This document shows, piece after piece, positions 6,425-14,324 of a stretch of DNA of 22,787 nucleotides (its first letter is position 1; the number at the start of each line of letters is the position of its first letter). Source of the stretch: a virus; IMG/VR virus record IMGVR_UViG_3300040809_000228, positions 1-22,787 of that record. The stretch is one strand, 5' to 3'. Position numbers and translations under genes: made by a program. The notes under the pieces are model-generated. The model was not told where the DNA came from. It was given only the letters and a program-made list of their open reading frames with translations, and made no database searches.

Positions 6425-7366
6425 TTATCGGTTTGTTTGTCGAAGCGCTGACAAGTAACGATCCATAGAAGAGGAGGACACGACGACATCGTCAGCATCT
6501 TCGCTAGTTTCTTCTACAAGTTCTTCACTTGATGTTTGCGCCTTTTTAAAGTAAGACTCTTTGACAGTCGCAACTTTGCTAGCGAAAGTTTCTTCGTCTT
6601 CAAAGTCAAGACTCTCAACAAGAGAGTTAAGTTTTTCTACCTGAGTCGCGGCCAGACCTTCAGCAGCTTCGCGAACGATTGCTGCACGCTTGTACTGGAC
6701 GAGTTCTTCAGTCATAGAAATAACTTGCTCGGTCGTTGTGTTGAGTTTCTCTTCAAGTTCTTCAACTTGCTCAGCGAGACCATCAACTAGGTCAACCTTG
6801 GATTCAGGAACATCGATGTAAGACTCTTCGAACAGACCCTTGAGTCCAGTCATAAAGTCTTCAGCAATTTCAGTACGGAGACCGTTCTGAATTGCAATCT
6901 TGTTCTCTTCCATCCAGTTCTCAACAACGTAGTTAAGATAAGAATCAACCTTCTCAACGACTTCAGCGTGCATGCCGCTTACTTCGTCATTGAGTCGAGT
7001 TTCATACTCTTCTTCTAATCTTGATACTTCTTCAGAGAGTTTAGACTTCAGAGCAGCCTCGAAGATAACAGCAGTCTTTGCCTTGAATTCTTCAGACAAA
7101 GTTGCTTCTTCTTCCATGAGACCATTAAGACCAGCTTCGAAATCATAAGACTCAGAGTGCTTATCAGGATCACCTGCTTGCACCTTGTCCATTTTTTCGC
7201 TGTTGGACTTATCGCCCTTTCGTGCCTTAGCTTTCTTTCCGCCATCTTCTGCTTTGGAAACAGAAGCAATAGACTCCTCTTCGGTGCCTACTGGCATCTT
7301 TTCTGCCTCTTGCACGTCCACGACTGAATTCTCATCATCGTGGAGTTCTACTTCTTGGTTATCCAT
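6425..7366 (-). CDS. 22: Prohead scaffold (core) protein gp22
   Basis: This 313-residue protein is the major internal scaffold around which gp23 assembles, later degraded by gp21. The sequence is highly acidic and predicted almost wholly helical. An N-terminal region rich in Glu and Asp is followed by a Lys-rich stretch (KKAKARKGDKS, about residues 44-54). Long coiled-coil-like segments follow, such as LVDGLAEQVEELEEKL near residue 197. Several Leu-x-Glu or Ile-x-Glu tripeptides could serve as protease sites. It is longer than T4 gp22 (269 aa), mainly in the charged N-terminal part. AGGAG lies five bases before the ATG. Its position between 21 and 23 fixes the identity; sequence alone would be weaker because scaffolds diverge quickly. 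Confidence 0.9.
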   Translation of the reverse strand: MDNQEVELHDDENSVVDVQEAEKMPVGTEEESIASVSKAEDGGKKAKARKGDKSNSEKMDKVQAGDPDKHSESYDFEAGLNGLMEEEATLSEEFKAKTAVIFEAALKSKLSEEVSRLEEEYETRLNDEVSGMHAEVVEKVDSYLNYVVENWMEENKIAIQNGLRTEIAEDFMTGLKGLFEESYIDVPESKVDLVDGLAEQVEELEEKLNTTTEQVISMTEELVQYKRAAIVREAAEGLAATQVEKLNSLVESLDFEDEETFASKVATVKESYFKKAQTSSEELVEETSEDADDVVVSSSSMDRYLSALRQTNR

Positions 7367-7379
7367 GTGGACTCCTTGA

Positions 7380-8039
7380 TTATAGTGTTTTTTTCAACGA
7401 TGAGAGGAAATTCTTATACTCGCGCACTTGCGTCTCATAGAGGCGACTTTTTGGCGCACGTTTGATTTCAGTCTCTGCTCTCTCAATTTCTTGTGCCTTG
7501 ATAATGCCGTTATCCCAGACCCAGTCTACCCCTTCCATAATGCCATTAACAAATGCTCCAGGGGCGGATGGATCTTGTACGATATCAACCGTACTAAGAA
7601 TAAAGTCGTCTTTGACGTACATTGCACCATCACGTTGCTCAAGACTTCCCATACCACGAGTTGAGACACCTAGATGACAACCCCCTTCCAACAAACCTTT
7701 CACGATTTTGCCCATAGGAGTTTCAAGTATAGATGCCTTTCCGATCACATTATTGCCTTCGAAACGAAGATCAGTAATACGATGCGAAACTTTATCAAGG
7801 TTGATCGTTGGTCCATCTGGGTGATTCAACTCACCAACAGCACGACCAGTGTCAACCTGTTCTTTCTTATAAGTACCGACTGCTCTCTCCATCACATTCT
7901 TAGGATAGATTCGACCATTTCGGTTTTTGGATTCGGCGACAGCAAATACTCCTTCAATGGCAAAAGACTTCTTACCATTTTCCTTTTCTTCGACGATACA
8001 CTGAAGATCGTTTTCTACAAATTCGGAGATTAATTTCAT
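7380..8039 (-). CDS. 21: Prohead core protease gp21
   Basis: This 219-residue serine protease of the herpesvirus-assemblin-like prohead protease family is close in length to T4 gp21. It is activated inside the prohead, cleaves gp22, gp23 and the core proteins at (L/I)xE sites, then degrades itself. The catalytic His is His73 in GELNHPDGP and the nucleophile is Ser126 in HLGVSTRGMG; a third conserved segment is VDIVQDPSAPG at 151-161. The N-terminal strand region FAIEGVFAVAESKNRNGRIYP is typical of the family (read as FAIEGVFAVAE then SKNRNGRIYP). Its ATG overlaps the stop of the 71-aa gene as ATGA. The gene 22 start follows 14 bases after its stop. Confidence 0.95.
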   Translation of the reverse strand: MKLISEFVENDLQCIVEEKENGKKSFAIEGVFAVAESKNRNGRIYPKNVMERAVGTYKKEQVDTGRAVGELNHPDGPTINLDKVSHRITDLRFEGNNVIGKASILETPMGKIVKGLLEGGCHLGVSTRGMGSLEQRDGAMYVKDDFILSTVDIVQDPSAPGAFVNGIMEGVDWVWDNGIIKAQEIERAETEIKRAPKSRLYETQVREYKNFLSSLKKTL

Positions 8040-8251
8040 TTGCCGACTTCCTTTGCGAATTCCATACCCATTCTTTTTGCTTGCGCAAGAGATGTGTATG
8101 AATCTAACTCATCTCCGTCAATATGAACGGAGAACTTATTTTTATCTTTTATTATAGACAGTTGAACGCCCTTGACTTTTTGGTCAAAGACTTGCGTTCC
8201 TTTAACTTTTTTAAGAGAACGACGTTCCCGCAACTGACTAAAAGTTTTCAT
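8036..8251 (-). CDS. Small basic protein upstream of the protease; putative prohead core (gp68-position) protein
   Basis: This 71-residue lysine-rich protein starts MKTFSQLRERRSLKKVKG and has two hydrophobic strand-like segments (VQLSIIKDKN, KFSVHIDGDEL) and a C-terminal amphipathic helix. It sits in the position of T4 gene 68 (prohead core protein, 141 aa) between 67 and 21, but is half that size and I see no clear sequence match. The core role is therefore inferred from location. The start is odd. A TATAAATA box ends only five bases before the ATG, and no Shine-Dalgarno motif is present upstream. T4-like spacing puts the transcript start on, or within a base or two of, the A of ATG. No better in-frame ATG lies downstream until residue 61. 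Confidence 0.7.
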   Translation of the reverse strand: MKTFSQLRERRSLKKVKGTQVFDQKVKGVQLSIIKDKNKFSVHIDGDELDSYTSLAQAKRMGMEFAKEVGK

Positions 8252-8256
8252 AAGAA

Positions 8257-8264
8257 TATTTATA
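8257..8264 (-). promoter_or_regulatory. Late promoter of the head operon (71-aa gene, 21, 22, 23)
   Basis: An exact TATAAATA, preceded by G as at two other sites in this window, lies in the 35-base gap between gene 67 and the 71-aa gene. It is the only exact late box between here and the gene 23 terminator, so the heavily expressed capsid gene appears to depend on it. Confidence 0.85.
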
Positions 8265-8286
8265 CAAATAAAATCTGCTACTTGTA

Positions 8287-8625
8287 TTAATCTTCTTCTT
8301 GGTCTGAAATTTCTTCAGTTTCGGTAGTATCTGACTCTTCTGACTCGTCGTCTTCGAGTTCTGCTTCGATTTCTTCGTCAGAAATATCTTCAGAATCGTC
8401 ATCAGGTGCTAATTCTGCATCGCCATATACAGAGGAAGCAATGCGAATTTTCTCTTGATCGAGCGCATCAGATACTCTATCGCCTAGAATACCGTTGAAT
8501 TGATCATTAGCATTAACATAATCACCCTTCAGTGCAGCAGCAATCATATCGTTGATACGATCTTGTTGAGTTACCTCTGGTTCTGCCTTTTCCACTTCTG
8601 GTTCATTAATTACTTCATCTTCCAT
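8287..8625 (-). CDS. 67: Prohead core protein gp67
   Basis: This 112-residue acidic prohead core protein resembles T4 gp67 (80 aa), an abundant small core component that is cut by gp21 into internal peptides. The central segment DRINDMIAAALKGDY then VNANDQFNGILGD and ALDQEKIRIASSVYGD (residues 22-68) follows the T4 pattern of a short helix, a second helix, and an EKIAIA-type end. After it comes a tail almost entirely Asp, Glu, Ser and Thr, as in T4. The frame is open further upstream to 8757 inside gene 20. However, AGGAG at 8636-8632 points to the ATG pair at 8628/8625, with the second ATG at a better six-base spacing. It overlaps the portal gene end by 11 bases. Confidence 0.85.
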   Translation of the reverse strand: MEDEVINEPEVEKAEPEVTQQDRINDMIAAALKGDYVNANDQFNGILGDRVSDALDQEKIRIASSVYGDAELAPDDDSEDISDEEIEAELEDDESEESDTTETEEISDQEED

Positions 8626-10192
8626 CATTGTCTCCTTGGTTTTCACCATCATCTTGTTGATCATTTTGTTGCTGTTGTTCTTCACCTTGCTCGCCCTCAG
8701 CACTAATTTCTTTCTGCATTCGAGCAATTTCTTCCTCAGATAACTTGAGGACTTCACGCATTAGATACTCTTTGGAGTATAGTTGTCCGATGTATTGAGA
8801 CGATTGATCAATGATGTTCATTCTCTCACGCATCATCTCCAGACTCTTCAATTCACTGAAGTGATTGTCCTTCTGATAATCAACAAAAATATTTTCCTTG
8901 ATATCTGACCAATCTTCTTCAGTGATTATTCCTTTCAACACCAACTGCTTATGTAGAATCTCCATAAACAACTTGGAGAATCTGGTGCGCAGTCGATTAA
9001 TAAACTTTTGGAATTTAACTTCGTCACGTTGAATTTCTGTTGAACGACCAAGAGCATAACTAGACTCTTGCTCCAGTCGATCAGCAGGAACATTCAGCGC
9101 ACGGAATACTTGCTTCTGGAAATAGAGGATGTCGTCGATTTCACCAAGGTTTTGTCCGCCTGGGAGTGTAGAAATCTCTGTACCACGACCGCCTTCTTTA
9201 CGAGGCAACCAGAAATCTTCAAGCATTGACATATGCTTGCGGTCGTCTTTAATCTGACCAGTGTTTGCATCATAGACAAGTTTGTTACGATATCTTGCCA
9301 TGATATCTTTCATGTATTGTTCTGCCTTTCCTCTTGGCAGATTACCGACATCAATATAGAAAATTCTTCTTTCAGGTGCACGAGCGAGACGATAGATGAC
9401 CAGAGAGTCTTCCATCATACGCAATTGGTTTACCGACTTGATTGCTTTGTGCAAATAAGATACAACTTTTGTTCTACCTTCGTCGAGCAGACCAGAAGTT
9501 ACATAACTGATTGAATCAGGAGAAAGTTTAATACCGTTAGTGGTAATACCACTAGTTGGATTAGTTGCCCCTCTAGACTTTGGAGAGTTGTTATAAATGT
9601 AGAATTCTTCTACCGTGTCAACAACCTTTGCGCCAGTGGGGGCATCTTCTTTATACTTTACATTCTTGACTTTTCTGATTTTGGTAGAATCGATGTATCT
9701 AATTTCTTGAATACCTGCTTTGGTATTTTTCTCGTCTACCATAAGGTGATGGTATGCTCTACCATCGATATACCAAGACCTAAAAATATCGTGACCCAAC
9801 TCTTTAAAGTTGAGCATTGAACAAATGTTATCAAACTCTACAGTAATTTTTTTCTTGATCCCAGCGCTTAAACCAGAATTTTCTAGATTGAGTTCGACAG
9901 GAGATATATTGTCACCAGTGACAATTGCCTCGTTACAAATCTCTTCGATCGCTTGATCGACTTCGGGGTGGGTGGCAATAGAACGATACTTTTTGATAAG
10001 TTGTACGTTGTCTTTTGCTTCATTCTGCCCACTAATATCGACATAATGCCCAAAATAACCACCATGTGCAGAAGTTACATATCCTGCGCCATCGTCGTCG
10101 GTTGGGGGAACAACAGATTTAATTTGTGTTTCTTGTTTTGGTTTAGATCTTTTGATCTCAAACCCGAACAATTTGAATGAATCGTCTGCCAT
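8615..10192 (-). CDS. 20: Portal vertex protein gp20
   Basis: This 525-residue protein is almost the same length as T4 gp20 (524 aa). It forms the dodecameric portal that nucleates head assembly and is the channel for DNA packaging. Recognisable segments include HPEVDQAIEEICNEAIV near residue 74, the IYRLARAPERRIFYIDVGNLP motif (read as IYRLARAPERR then IFYIDVGNLPRGKAEQY) around 264-292, and FWLPRKEGGRGTEISTLPGG (327-346). Another is NVPADRLEQESSYALGRST at about 368-386. These are the segments on which gp20 diversity primers and alignments rely. The C-terminus is Gln-, Glu- and Asp-rich. AGGAAAA precedes the ATG at 10192. A strong terminator lies just upstream, so its own transcription start is a question (see the near-consensus box at 10250). 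Confidence 0.97.
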   Translation of the reverse strand: MADDSFKLFGFEIKRSKPKQETQIKSVVPPTDDDGAGYVTSAHGGYFGHYVDISGQNEAKDNVQLIKKYRSIATHPEVDQAIEEICNEAIVTGDNISPVELNLENSGLSAGIKKKITVEFDNICSMLNFKELGHDIFRSWYIDGRAYHHLMVDEKNTKAGIQEIRYIDSTKIRKVKNVKYKEDAPTGAKVVDTVEEFYIYNNSPKSRGATNPTSGITTNGIKLSPDSISYVTSGLLDEGRTKVVSYLHKAIKSVNQLRMMEDSLVIYRLARAPERRIFYIDVGNLPRGKAEQYMKDIMARYRNKLVYDANTGQIKDDRKHMSMLEDFWLPRKEGGRGTEISTLPGGQNLGEIDDILYFQKQVFRALNVPADRLEQESSYALGRSTEIQRDEVKFQKFINRLRTRFSKLFMEILHKQLVLKGIITEEDWSDIKENIFVDYQKDNHFSELKSLEMMRERMNIIDQSSQYIGQLYSKEYLMREVLKLSEEEIARMQKEISAEGEQGEEQQQQNDQQDDGENQGDNDGR

Positions 10193-10214
10193 GTTTTTTC
10201 CTATATTCTCATTA

Positions 10215-10248
10215 CAAAAAGACAGGGAGCGGTTTCCCGACTCCCTGT
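10215..10248 (-). terminator. Intrinsic terminator after gene 19
   Basis: On the minus strand ACAGGGAG (10248-10241) pairs perfectly with CTCCCTGT (10229-10222). Between them CGG, a GAAA tetraloop and CCG form an inner stem, with one bulged T. A C and five T residues follow. It begins 16 bases after the tail tube gene stop and closes the 18-19 operon. Confidence 0.92.
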
Positions 10249-10249
10249 A

Positions 10250-10257
10250 TATCTATA
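10250..10257 (-). promoter_or_regulatory. Near-consensus late box TATAGATA before gene 20
   Basis: The minus strand reads GTATAGATA, one base away from the GTATAAATA seen at exact sites in this window. It lies in the gap between gene 19 and gene 20, where some promoter for the portal gene is expected after the terminator. By T4 spacing, transcription would start near 10244, inside the 5' arm of the terminator hairpin. One-mismatch boxes also occur by chance, so this is tentative. Confidence 0.35.
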
Positions 10258-10264
10258 CTACTTC

Positions 10265-10804
10265 TTAGGAAGTAGTTCCACTTACCCAGTACTGGAATTC
10301 CAAAGTAACCTGGAACTCTTCGATTGCGTCGTTCGCATCGTATGCCAGATCAATTGGAGTGATCGCCGTTGGGAATGCTCCACGCAGACGATAAGTTTTA
10401 AGGACGTCCCCATCCTTATCAAGTTGACGTACATCCATGTCAGACTGATAAGTTACTGGGTTGGTCAAACCAGTGTTAGACTCATGTCCATTGATACCGT
10501 TCATCCATACTTCGAACGCATCACGGATCGCGAAGTCAGTATCATTGATGATGGTGATTGTCCAAGGTTCGAACGTTCTATCACCAGCAACCTTGATCTG
10601 ACGACCACGGAAAGGAACAGGAATCATTCCCATCGTAGAGCCAGGAAGTTGTGCTGCTTTACACAGAAAGTTTGTAATTTCTGTGACGTTACCAGATACG
10701 GTCGAAACGTATGCTGGGAAGTTGATGTTGACATCAAAGAGGTTAGGTCTAGCACCGCCGCCAGTCAACTTACCTTTGAAGTCATCTACTCTTAAAATTG
10801 CCAT
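10265..10804 (-). CDS. 19: Tail tube protein gp19
   Basis: This 179-residue protein corresponds to T4 gp19 (163 aa), whose stacked hexamers form the rigid inner tube through which DNA is ejected. Typical segments are the ARPNLFDVNINFP start (residues 18-30), CKAAQLPGSTMGMIPVPFRG near 48-67, IKVAGDRTFEPWTITIINDTD across about 70-90 (seen as IKVAGDRTFEPW then TITIINDTDF), and a C-terminal FQVTLEFQYWV strand. AGGAG lies nine bases before the ATG. It follows gene 18 by 25 bases and precedes a strong terminator. It shares its fold with gp3 at 3760-4266, the tube-capping paralogue. Confidence 0.94.
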   Translation of the reverse strand: MAILRVDDFKGKLTGGGARPNLFDVNINFPAYVSTVSGNVTEITNFLCKAAQLPGSTMGMIPVPFRGRQIKVAGDRTFEPWTITIINDTDFAIRDAFEVWMNGINGHESNTGLTNPVTYQSDMDVRQLDKDGDVLKTYRLRGAFPTAITPIDLAYDANDAIEEFQVTLEFQYWVSGTTS

Positions 10805-10829
10805 TTGTTAAGTCTCCTATAGCGGGCGA

Positions 10830-12614
10830 TTAAACTGTGCCAACGATTTCTTCGAAGGAAACGCCAGTTCTAACTGCTACAAAGTTAAGAGTAATGTAGT
10901 TGATAGAACGTGCAGGTTTCACGAAGATCGTTGCAATCAGTTCGTTACGGTCAATAACAGCAGGCGTGTTATTTCGCTCGTCACACTGTACCAAGAAGTC
11001 TTGGATACCGCGACGTGCTTGAATCTCACGCAGTACTGGTTCGATAATACCAACGAATTCAGCACGAGTGAATTCATCGTTAAATTCGAACATGATGTTT
11101 CTTGCTGCCAGAGAGATTGATTTCTCAATCGCGAGGAACAATCTTCGAACGTTGATACGATCGAATGCTGATGGACGAGACTCTTTGGTCTTGTCACCAA
11201 ACAGGATAGTTCCCTGACCAGGAAGTTGTACGATTGGGTTTATACCCGCCTTGTACAGAGTGTCACGCTCAGTCTTAGTTGCAGAATATGCTAGTCCAGC
11301 AACACCTGAGTACTGACCACGTTTTTGTCCAGCAGGAGAGAACCAAGGACCAAAGTTTGCGTCCGTTGCAGCCATCAAACCAGCAGTGGAAGATGCAGCA
11401 GGGATGTAAACATACTGGTCATTGAACTTGTCATAAACATACAGATAGTTGTTATCAACTACCAAGTAGTTAGACGCAGTAAATGTCTCAGCAGTTGTGA
11501 CAGTGTCGTTTACAACATCAGCGTTGTTAACAACAGCAGCACGATCTGGAGAAGTTACAACAATACAATCCTTACGAGTATCTTTTGCGATACCAACAAG
11601 ATCGTTTACAACAGTCGTTTGTGCCAACTGAGAAGCCATACCTGGAGCGATCAAGATTTGAACATCAACCTGATCGGGATCTTCAAACTTGTCAAACGCA
11701 GTGGTAATTGAGGATGCGTCCAGTGCAGATGTATCTTTACCACCAGAAAGTGACTTGGTTCCAGCACCGACGTTGTAAGTAACGCCAGAAGCAAAGTCTA
11801 CAGTCTCACCAGCAGAGTCTGCCAGTTGAGTATTCCAGTTTGAACCATACAGATGGTTGGCAGAATCAAGACCACCGAACCAGATATACTCAGAAGCACG
11901 GTTGATAACATCAGGATAGAAGTTAGTGCCGCCGTCAGAAGTCTTTGCACCTTTTGCCAAAGAAACAAATGGGAATGTTTCGAGGACAGTGCCCTTAGAA
12001 CCAGAAATTAGACCGTCTTCATCGATCACAGCAATGTGTACTTCGTCATTGGTAATCGTGCCTGAACGACCTTCTGCCCAACTGGAAGTTCCAGGAGCAG
12101 CATCGAATTTGTCTTTATACTGCCAACCATTAAAGATGGTTGACGTAGAATCCGCCGAAGACAAGCAAGGAAGCATAGAGACAGACAGACTGTTACCCAG
12201 TGCACCTGGATACTTAGCAATCCACATACCTGTAGCGTCACCATCGATAGAAGACTTTTGACCATCATAGTCATCTTCATTGTCGATCTGAAGTTCTACA
12301 GAACCAGAGGTTGCATTTTGTGCGCTGTCACCAACACTTACATTGTTGTTAACTGTTCGGCAAAGGAGAAGGTTTTGCGAATAACGCAAAAACTGCGCAG
12401 CAGACAAAAAGTCTACAGCATTGGTTAGTTTTGGTTGTCCATATTTCTCAGTGAGAGTTGCTTCGTTTTGTACTCTAACAATCTCATTGACTGGACCCCA
12501 CTGAAAGTCACCTACAAGACCAGCAAGGGAAGTTTCGACGTTTGGTGAAACACCAGTAAGATCGATTTCTCTAACTGTAATCGCAGGAGACGCGGAAGGT
12601 GAGAATAATGCCAT
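10830..12614 (-). CDS. 18: Tail sheath protein gp18
   Basis: This 594-residue contractile sheath subunit is shorter than T4 gp18 (659 aa). The N-terminal region has SPSASPAITVREIDLTG, then VGDFQWGPVNEIVRVQNE and YGQPKLTNAVDFLSAAQFLRY (read as YGQPKLTNAVDF, LSAAQFLRY), matching the T4 start in order. The conserved C-terminal core has LPGQGTILFGDKT, RINVRRLFLAIEKSI, and the ending FVAVRTGVSFEEIVGTV; these form the inner, tube-facing domain. The variable middle of the protein corresponds to the exposed domains and accounts for the size difference. AAAGGA lies about 12 bases upstream of the ATG, and the leader has two competing hairpins under an exact late promoter. Confidence 0.96.
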   Translation of the reverse strand: MALFSPSASPAITVREIDLTGVSPNVETSLAGLVGDFQWGPVNEIVRVQNEATLTEKYGQPKLTNAVDFLSAAQFLRYSQNLLLCRTVNNNVSVGDSAQNATSGSVELQIDNEDDYDGQKSSIDGDATGMWIAKYPGALGNSLSVSMLPCLSSADSTSTIFNGWQYKDKFDAAPGTSSWAEGRSGTITNDEVHIAVIDEDGLISGSKGTVLETFPFVSLAKGAKTSDGGTNFYPDVINRASEYIWFGGLDSANHLYGSNWNTQLADSAGETVDFASGVTYNVGAGTKSLSGGKDTSALDASSITTAFDKFEDPDQVDVQILIAPGMASQLAQTTVVNDLVGIAKDTRKDCIVVTSPDRAAVVNNADVVNDTVTTAETFTASNYLVVDNNYLYVYDKFNDQYVYIPAASSTAGLMAATDANFGPWFSPAGQKRGQYSGVAGLAYSATKTERDTLYKAGINPIVQLPGQGTILFGDKTKESRPSAFDRINVRRLFLAIEKSISLAARNIMFEFNDEFTRAEFVGIIEPVLREIQARRGIQDFLVQCDERNNTPAVIDRNELIATIFVKPARSINYITLNFVAVRTGVSFEEIVGTV

Positions 12615-12657
12615 GGTTTTATTCCTTTCGTAGTCTAATGATAAGTTTTCATAATAC

Positions 12658-12686
12658 GCGGGTTAAATCCCCGCTGTGGGGTTTAA
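12658..12686 (-). promoter_or_regulatory. Two mutually exclusive hairpins in the gene 18 leader
   Basis: On the minus strand TTAAACCCC (12686-12678) can pair with GGGG(A)TTTAA (12672-12663). Alternatively GCGGG (12674-12670) can pair with CCCGC (12662-12658). The two structures share the GGGGATTTAA stretch, so only one can form. Both lie within the transcribed leader, since the TATAAATA box at 12705-12698 implies a start near 12692, and both end about 25 bases before the ribosome site. No T run follows either stem, so a normal terminator for gene 17 is less likely than a leader element or an mRNA stabiliser. Confidence 0.5.
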
Positions 12687-12697
12687 TCACTTACGAG

Positions 12698-12705
12698 TAT
12701 TTATA
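12698..12705 (-). promoter_or_regulatory. Late promoter of the 18-19 tail operon
   Basis: An exact TATAAATA, preceded by G, sits three bases beyond the stop codon of gene 17 on its 5' side and gives a leader of about 78 bases before the gene 18 ATG. Sheath and tube are among the most abundant late proteins, so a strong dedicated promoter is expected. Confidence 0.87.
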
Positions 12706-12707
12706 CT

Positions 12708-14324
12708 TTACCAATCTTCAGTGACCAGTCTCGTATTCCCGTCAGCATCCTTAAACTCTAATACAGACCACGGATCGTTTAATTCCTCTATTGTTGCAGG
12801 TTCTTCTGCCTTTTGTATGAATCCGAATGGCGGCACATCTGCTTCGATTTCTGCCACTCTTTGTTCATACATCATTTTCTTAATATTGATGTCAGTCAAC
12901 TCTCGGAAGAATGGACTGGTTGTAAAGAATCCGAACATCACAAGGTTCATTACCAAATCATCGTGGTTTCCTTCGGATGCTTCATATGATTTGCCTTTTA
13001 CAACAAATGTAGATATTTCTAGGATAGTATTTTCGTCGACAATTTCTAGTTTATCAGTTTCCATCAAGTCTTTAAAACCAGAACAACCGAGTCGTTTTGT
13101 TCGTCTTGTCATTTCAACACCGATGCCTGAAGACTTGGTCGAGGAAGTAATATGCACTTCCTCGTACTCTAGGTCATAATATAAACCATTACAAACAACA
13201 GCACCTTGATCGTTTGATTCTATAACCACATATGCTTGGTTGTAGAGATTTGCATACTTATAGATAATATCTGGGAAGAGTAGTGGAGAAATAGTATTAT
13301 TGCGATACACAGCTACTTGCCTAAAAGGTCGCTCGCTAATATCGATAAGATTAAAAGTCGAATAGTCCTGTCCTCTTCCTTTACTTACATCGACACACAT
13401 TATGTAATTGTGTCCATCTTTTGGTCTCTCGTAGACCAAAACCGACCCACCCTCCAAAATTTCTGAAGGGTTTTTTGCTCGTAAGTTTAGCAGTTTCTCA
13501 CTGCTAATAAGTGTATCGCCCGTTCCGAAGAACGTGTTTCCGAATTCCTGATCAAACTGCAATTGAGATGTATTATCAATTGTCTCTTGCTTCCACTTTT
13601 CATCTCTTCCAGGAACGTCCCACCAGTCTACTCTAAATGGTTTATATTCATTAGTGTTTTGATTCGCACCTTCCCAAATCTTATGATAAGTGTTACCAAT
13701 ACCGTTTGCCGTCGAGGTAATAATAACCTTTGTGTCAACACCAGAAGATACTACTGGATATGTCGAAGTATAGAACTCACTTGCACGTTCAACAAAAGCA
13801 AACTCATCGAGGAATAGTAAGTTTACTGACATACCACGAATAGAGGAACCACTGGTTGCTGCTGCAACAATACGACTATTATTACTAAACTCAATGCTAC
13901 CTTTGTTTAGAGCACGACATCCTGGCTGTAGAAACCATGGTAAATTTTCCAGTGCGAGTGTTACACGTGCAAGCATTTCTCTCGCAGTTGCACCTTTGTT
14001 TGCTAGAATAGCAATTGTTTTCTCAGGATTGAATAGTGCGTACCAAAGAAGGTAAACGACAGAAGAAATAGACTTACCTGATTGACGACAAGCAAGGACG
14101 ATAGAAAAACGATTATCGTTGAAATGGTGAAACATATCCTCCTGATATGGATACAATTCAAAAGGAACCAAACCTTTATCAAGCGAGATAATCTTAACAT
14201 ATTCTCTGGCGAAATAGGCAGGATCTTGCATGCACTTAGCATATTCTCGGACTTTGTGGTCGTCCCAATGCTCCTGTACACCGTCTGCCTTTACATTTGG
14301 ATTACCCTGATATGAGTCAGTCAT
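12708..14324 (-). CDS. 17: Terminase large subunit gp17
   Basis: This 538-residue packaging motor and headful nuclease corresponds to T4 gp17 (610 aa). The ATPase domain has Walker A at residues 78-85 (ACRQSGKS), Walker B with catalytic acid at 169-175 (LLFLDEF), and the coupling motif TSTANG at 203-208. The RNase H-like nuclease domain has its acidic residues at Asp312 (MCVDVSKGRGQD), Glu369 (VVIESNDQG) and Asp455/456 (EGNHDDLVMN). All are intact. The N-terminus is shorter than T4. The ATG shares one base with the stop of the upstream methyltransferase-like gene (TGATG), so its translation is probably coupled to that gene rather than to gene 16 as in T4. A TATAAATC near-match to the late box lies about 58 bases before the start. 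Confidence 0.97.
   Translation of the reverse strand: MTDSYQGNPNVKADGVQEHWDDHKVREYAKCMQDPAYFAREYVKIISLDKGLVPFELYPYQEDMFHHFNDNRFSIVLACRQSGKSISSVVYLLWYALFNPEKTIAILANKGATAREMLARVTLALENLPWFLQPGCRALNKGSIEFSNNSRIVAAATSGSSIRGMSVNLLFLDEFAFVERASEFYTSTYPVVSSGVDTKVIITSTANGIGNTYHKIWEGANQNTNEYKPFRVDWWDVPGRDEKWKQETIDNTSQLQFDQEFGNTFFGTGDTLISSEKLLNLRAKNPSEILEGGSVLVYERPKDGHNYIMCVDVSKGRGQDYSTFNLIDISERPFRQVAVYRNNTISPLLFPDIIYKYANLYNQAYVVIESNDQGAVVCNGLYYDLEYEEVHITSSTKSSGIGVEMTRRTKRLGCSGFKDLMETDKLEIVDENTILEISTFVVKGKSYEASEGNHDDLVMNLVMFGFFTTSPFFRELTDINIKKMMYEQRVAEIEADVPPFGFIQKAEEPATIEELNDPWSVLEFKDADGNTRLVTEDW

Noticed and set aside
8626-8757. 44-residue N-terminal extension of gp67
   Set aside because: The extension overlaps the conserved gene 20 end, and AGGAG points to the ATG pair at 8628/8625; the gp67 homology begins after that.
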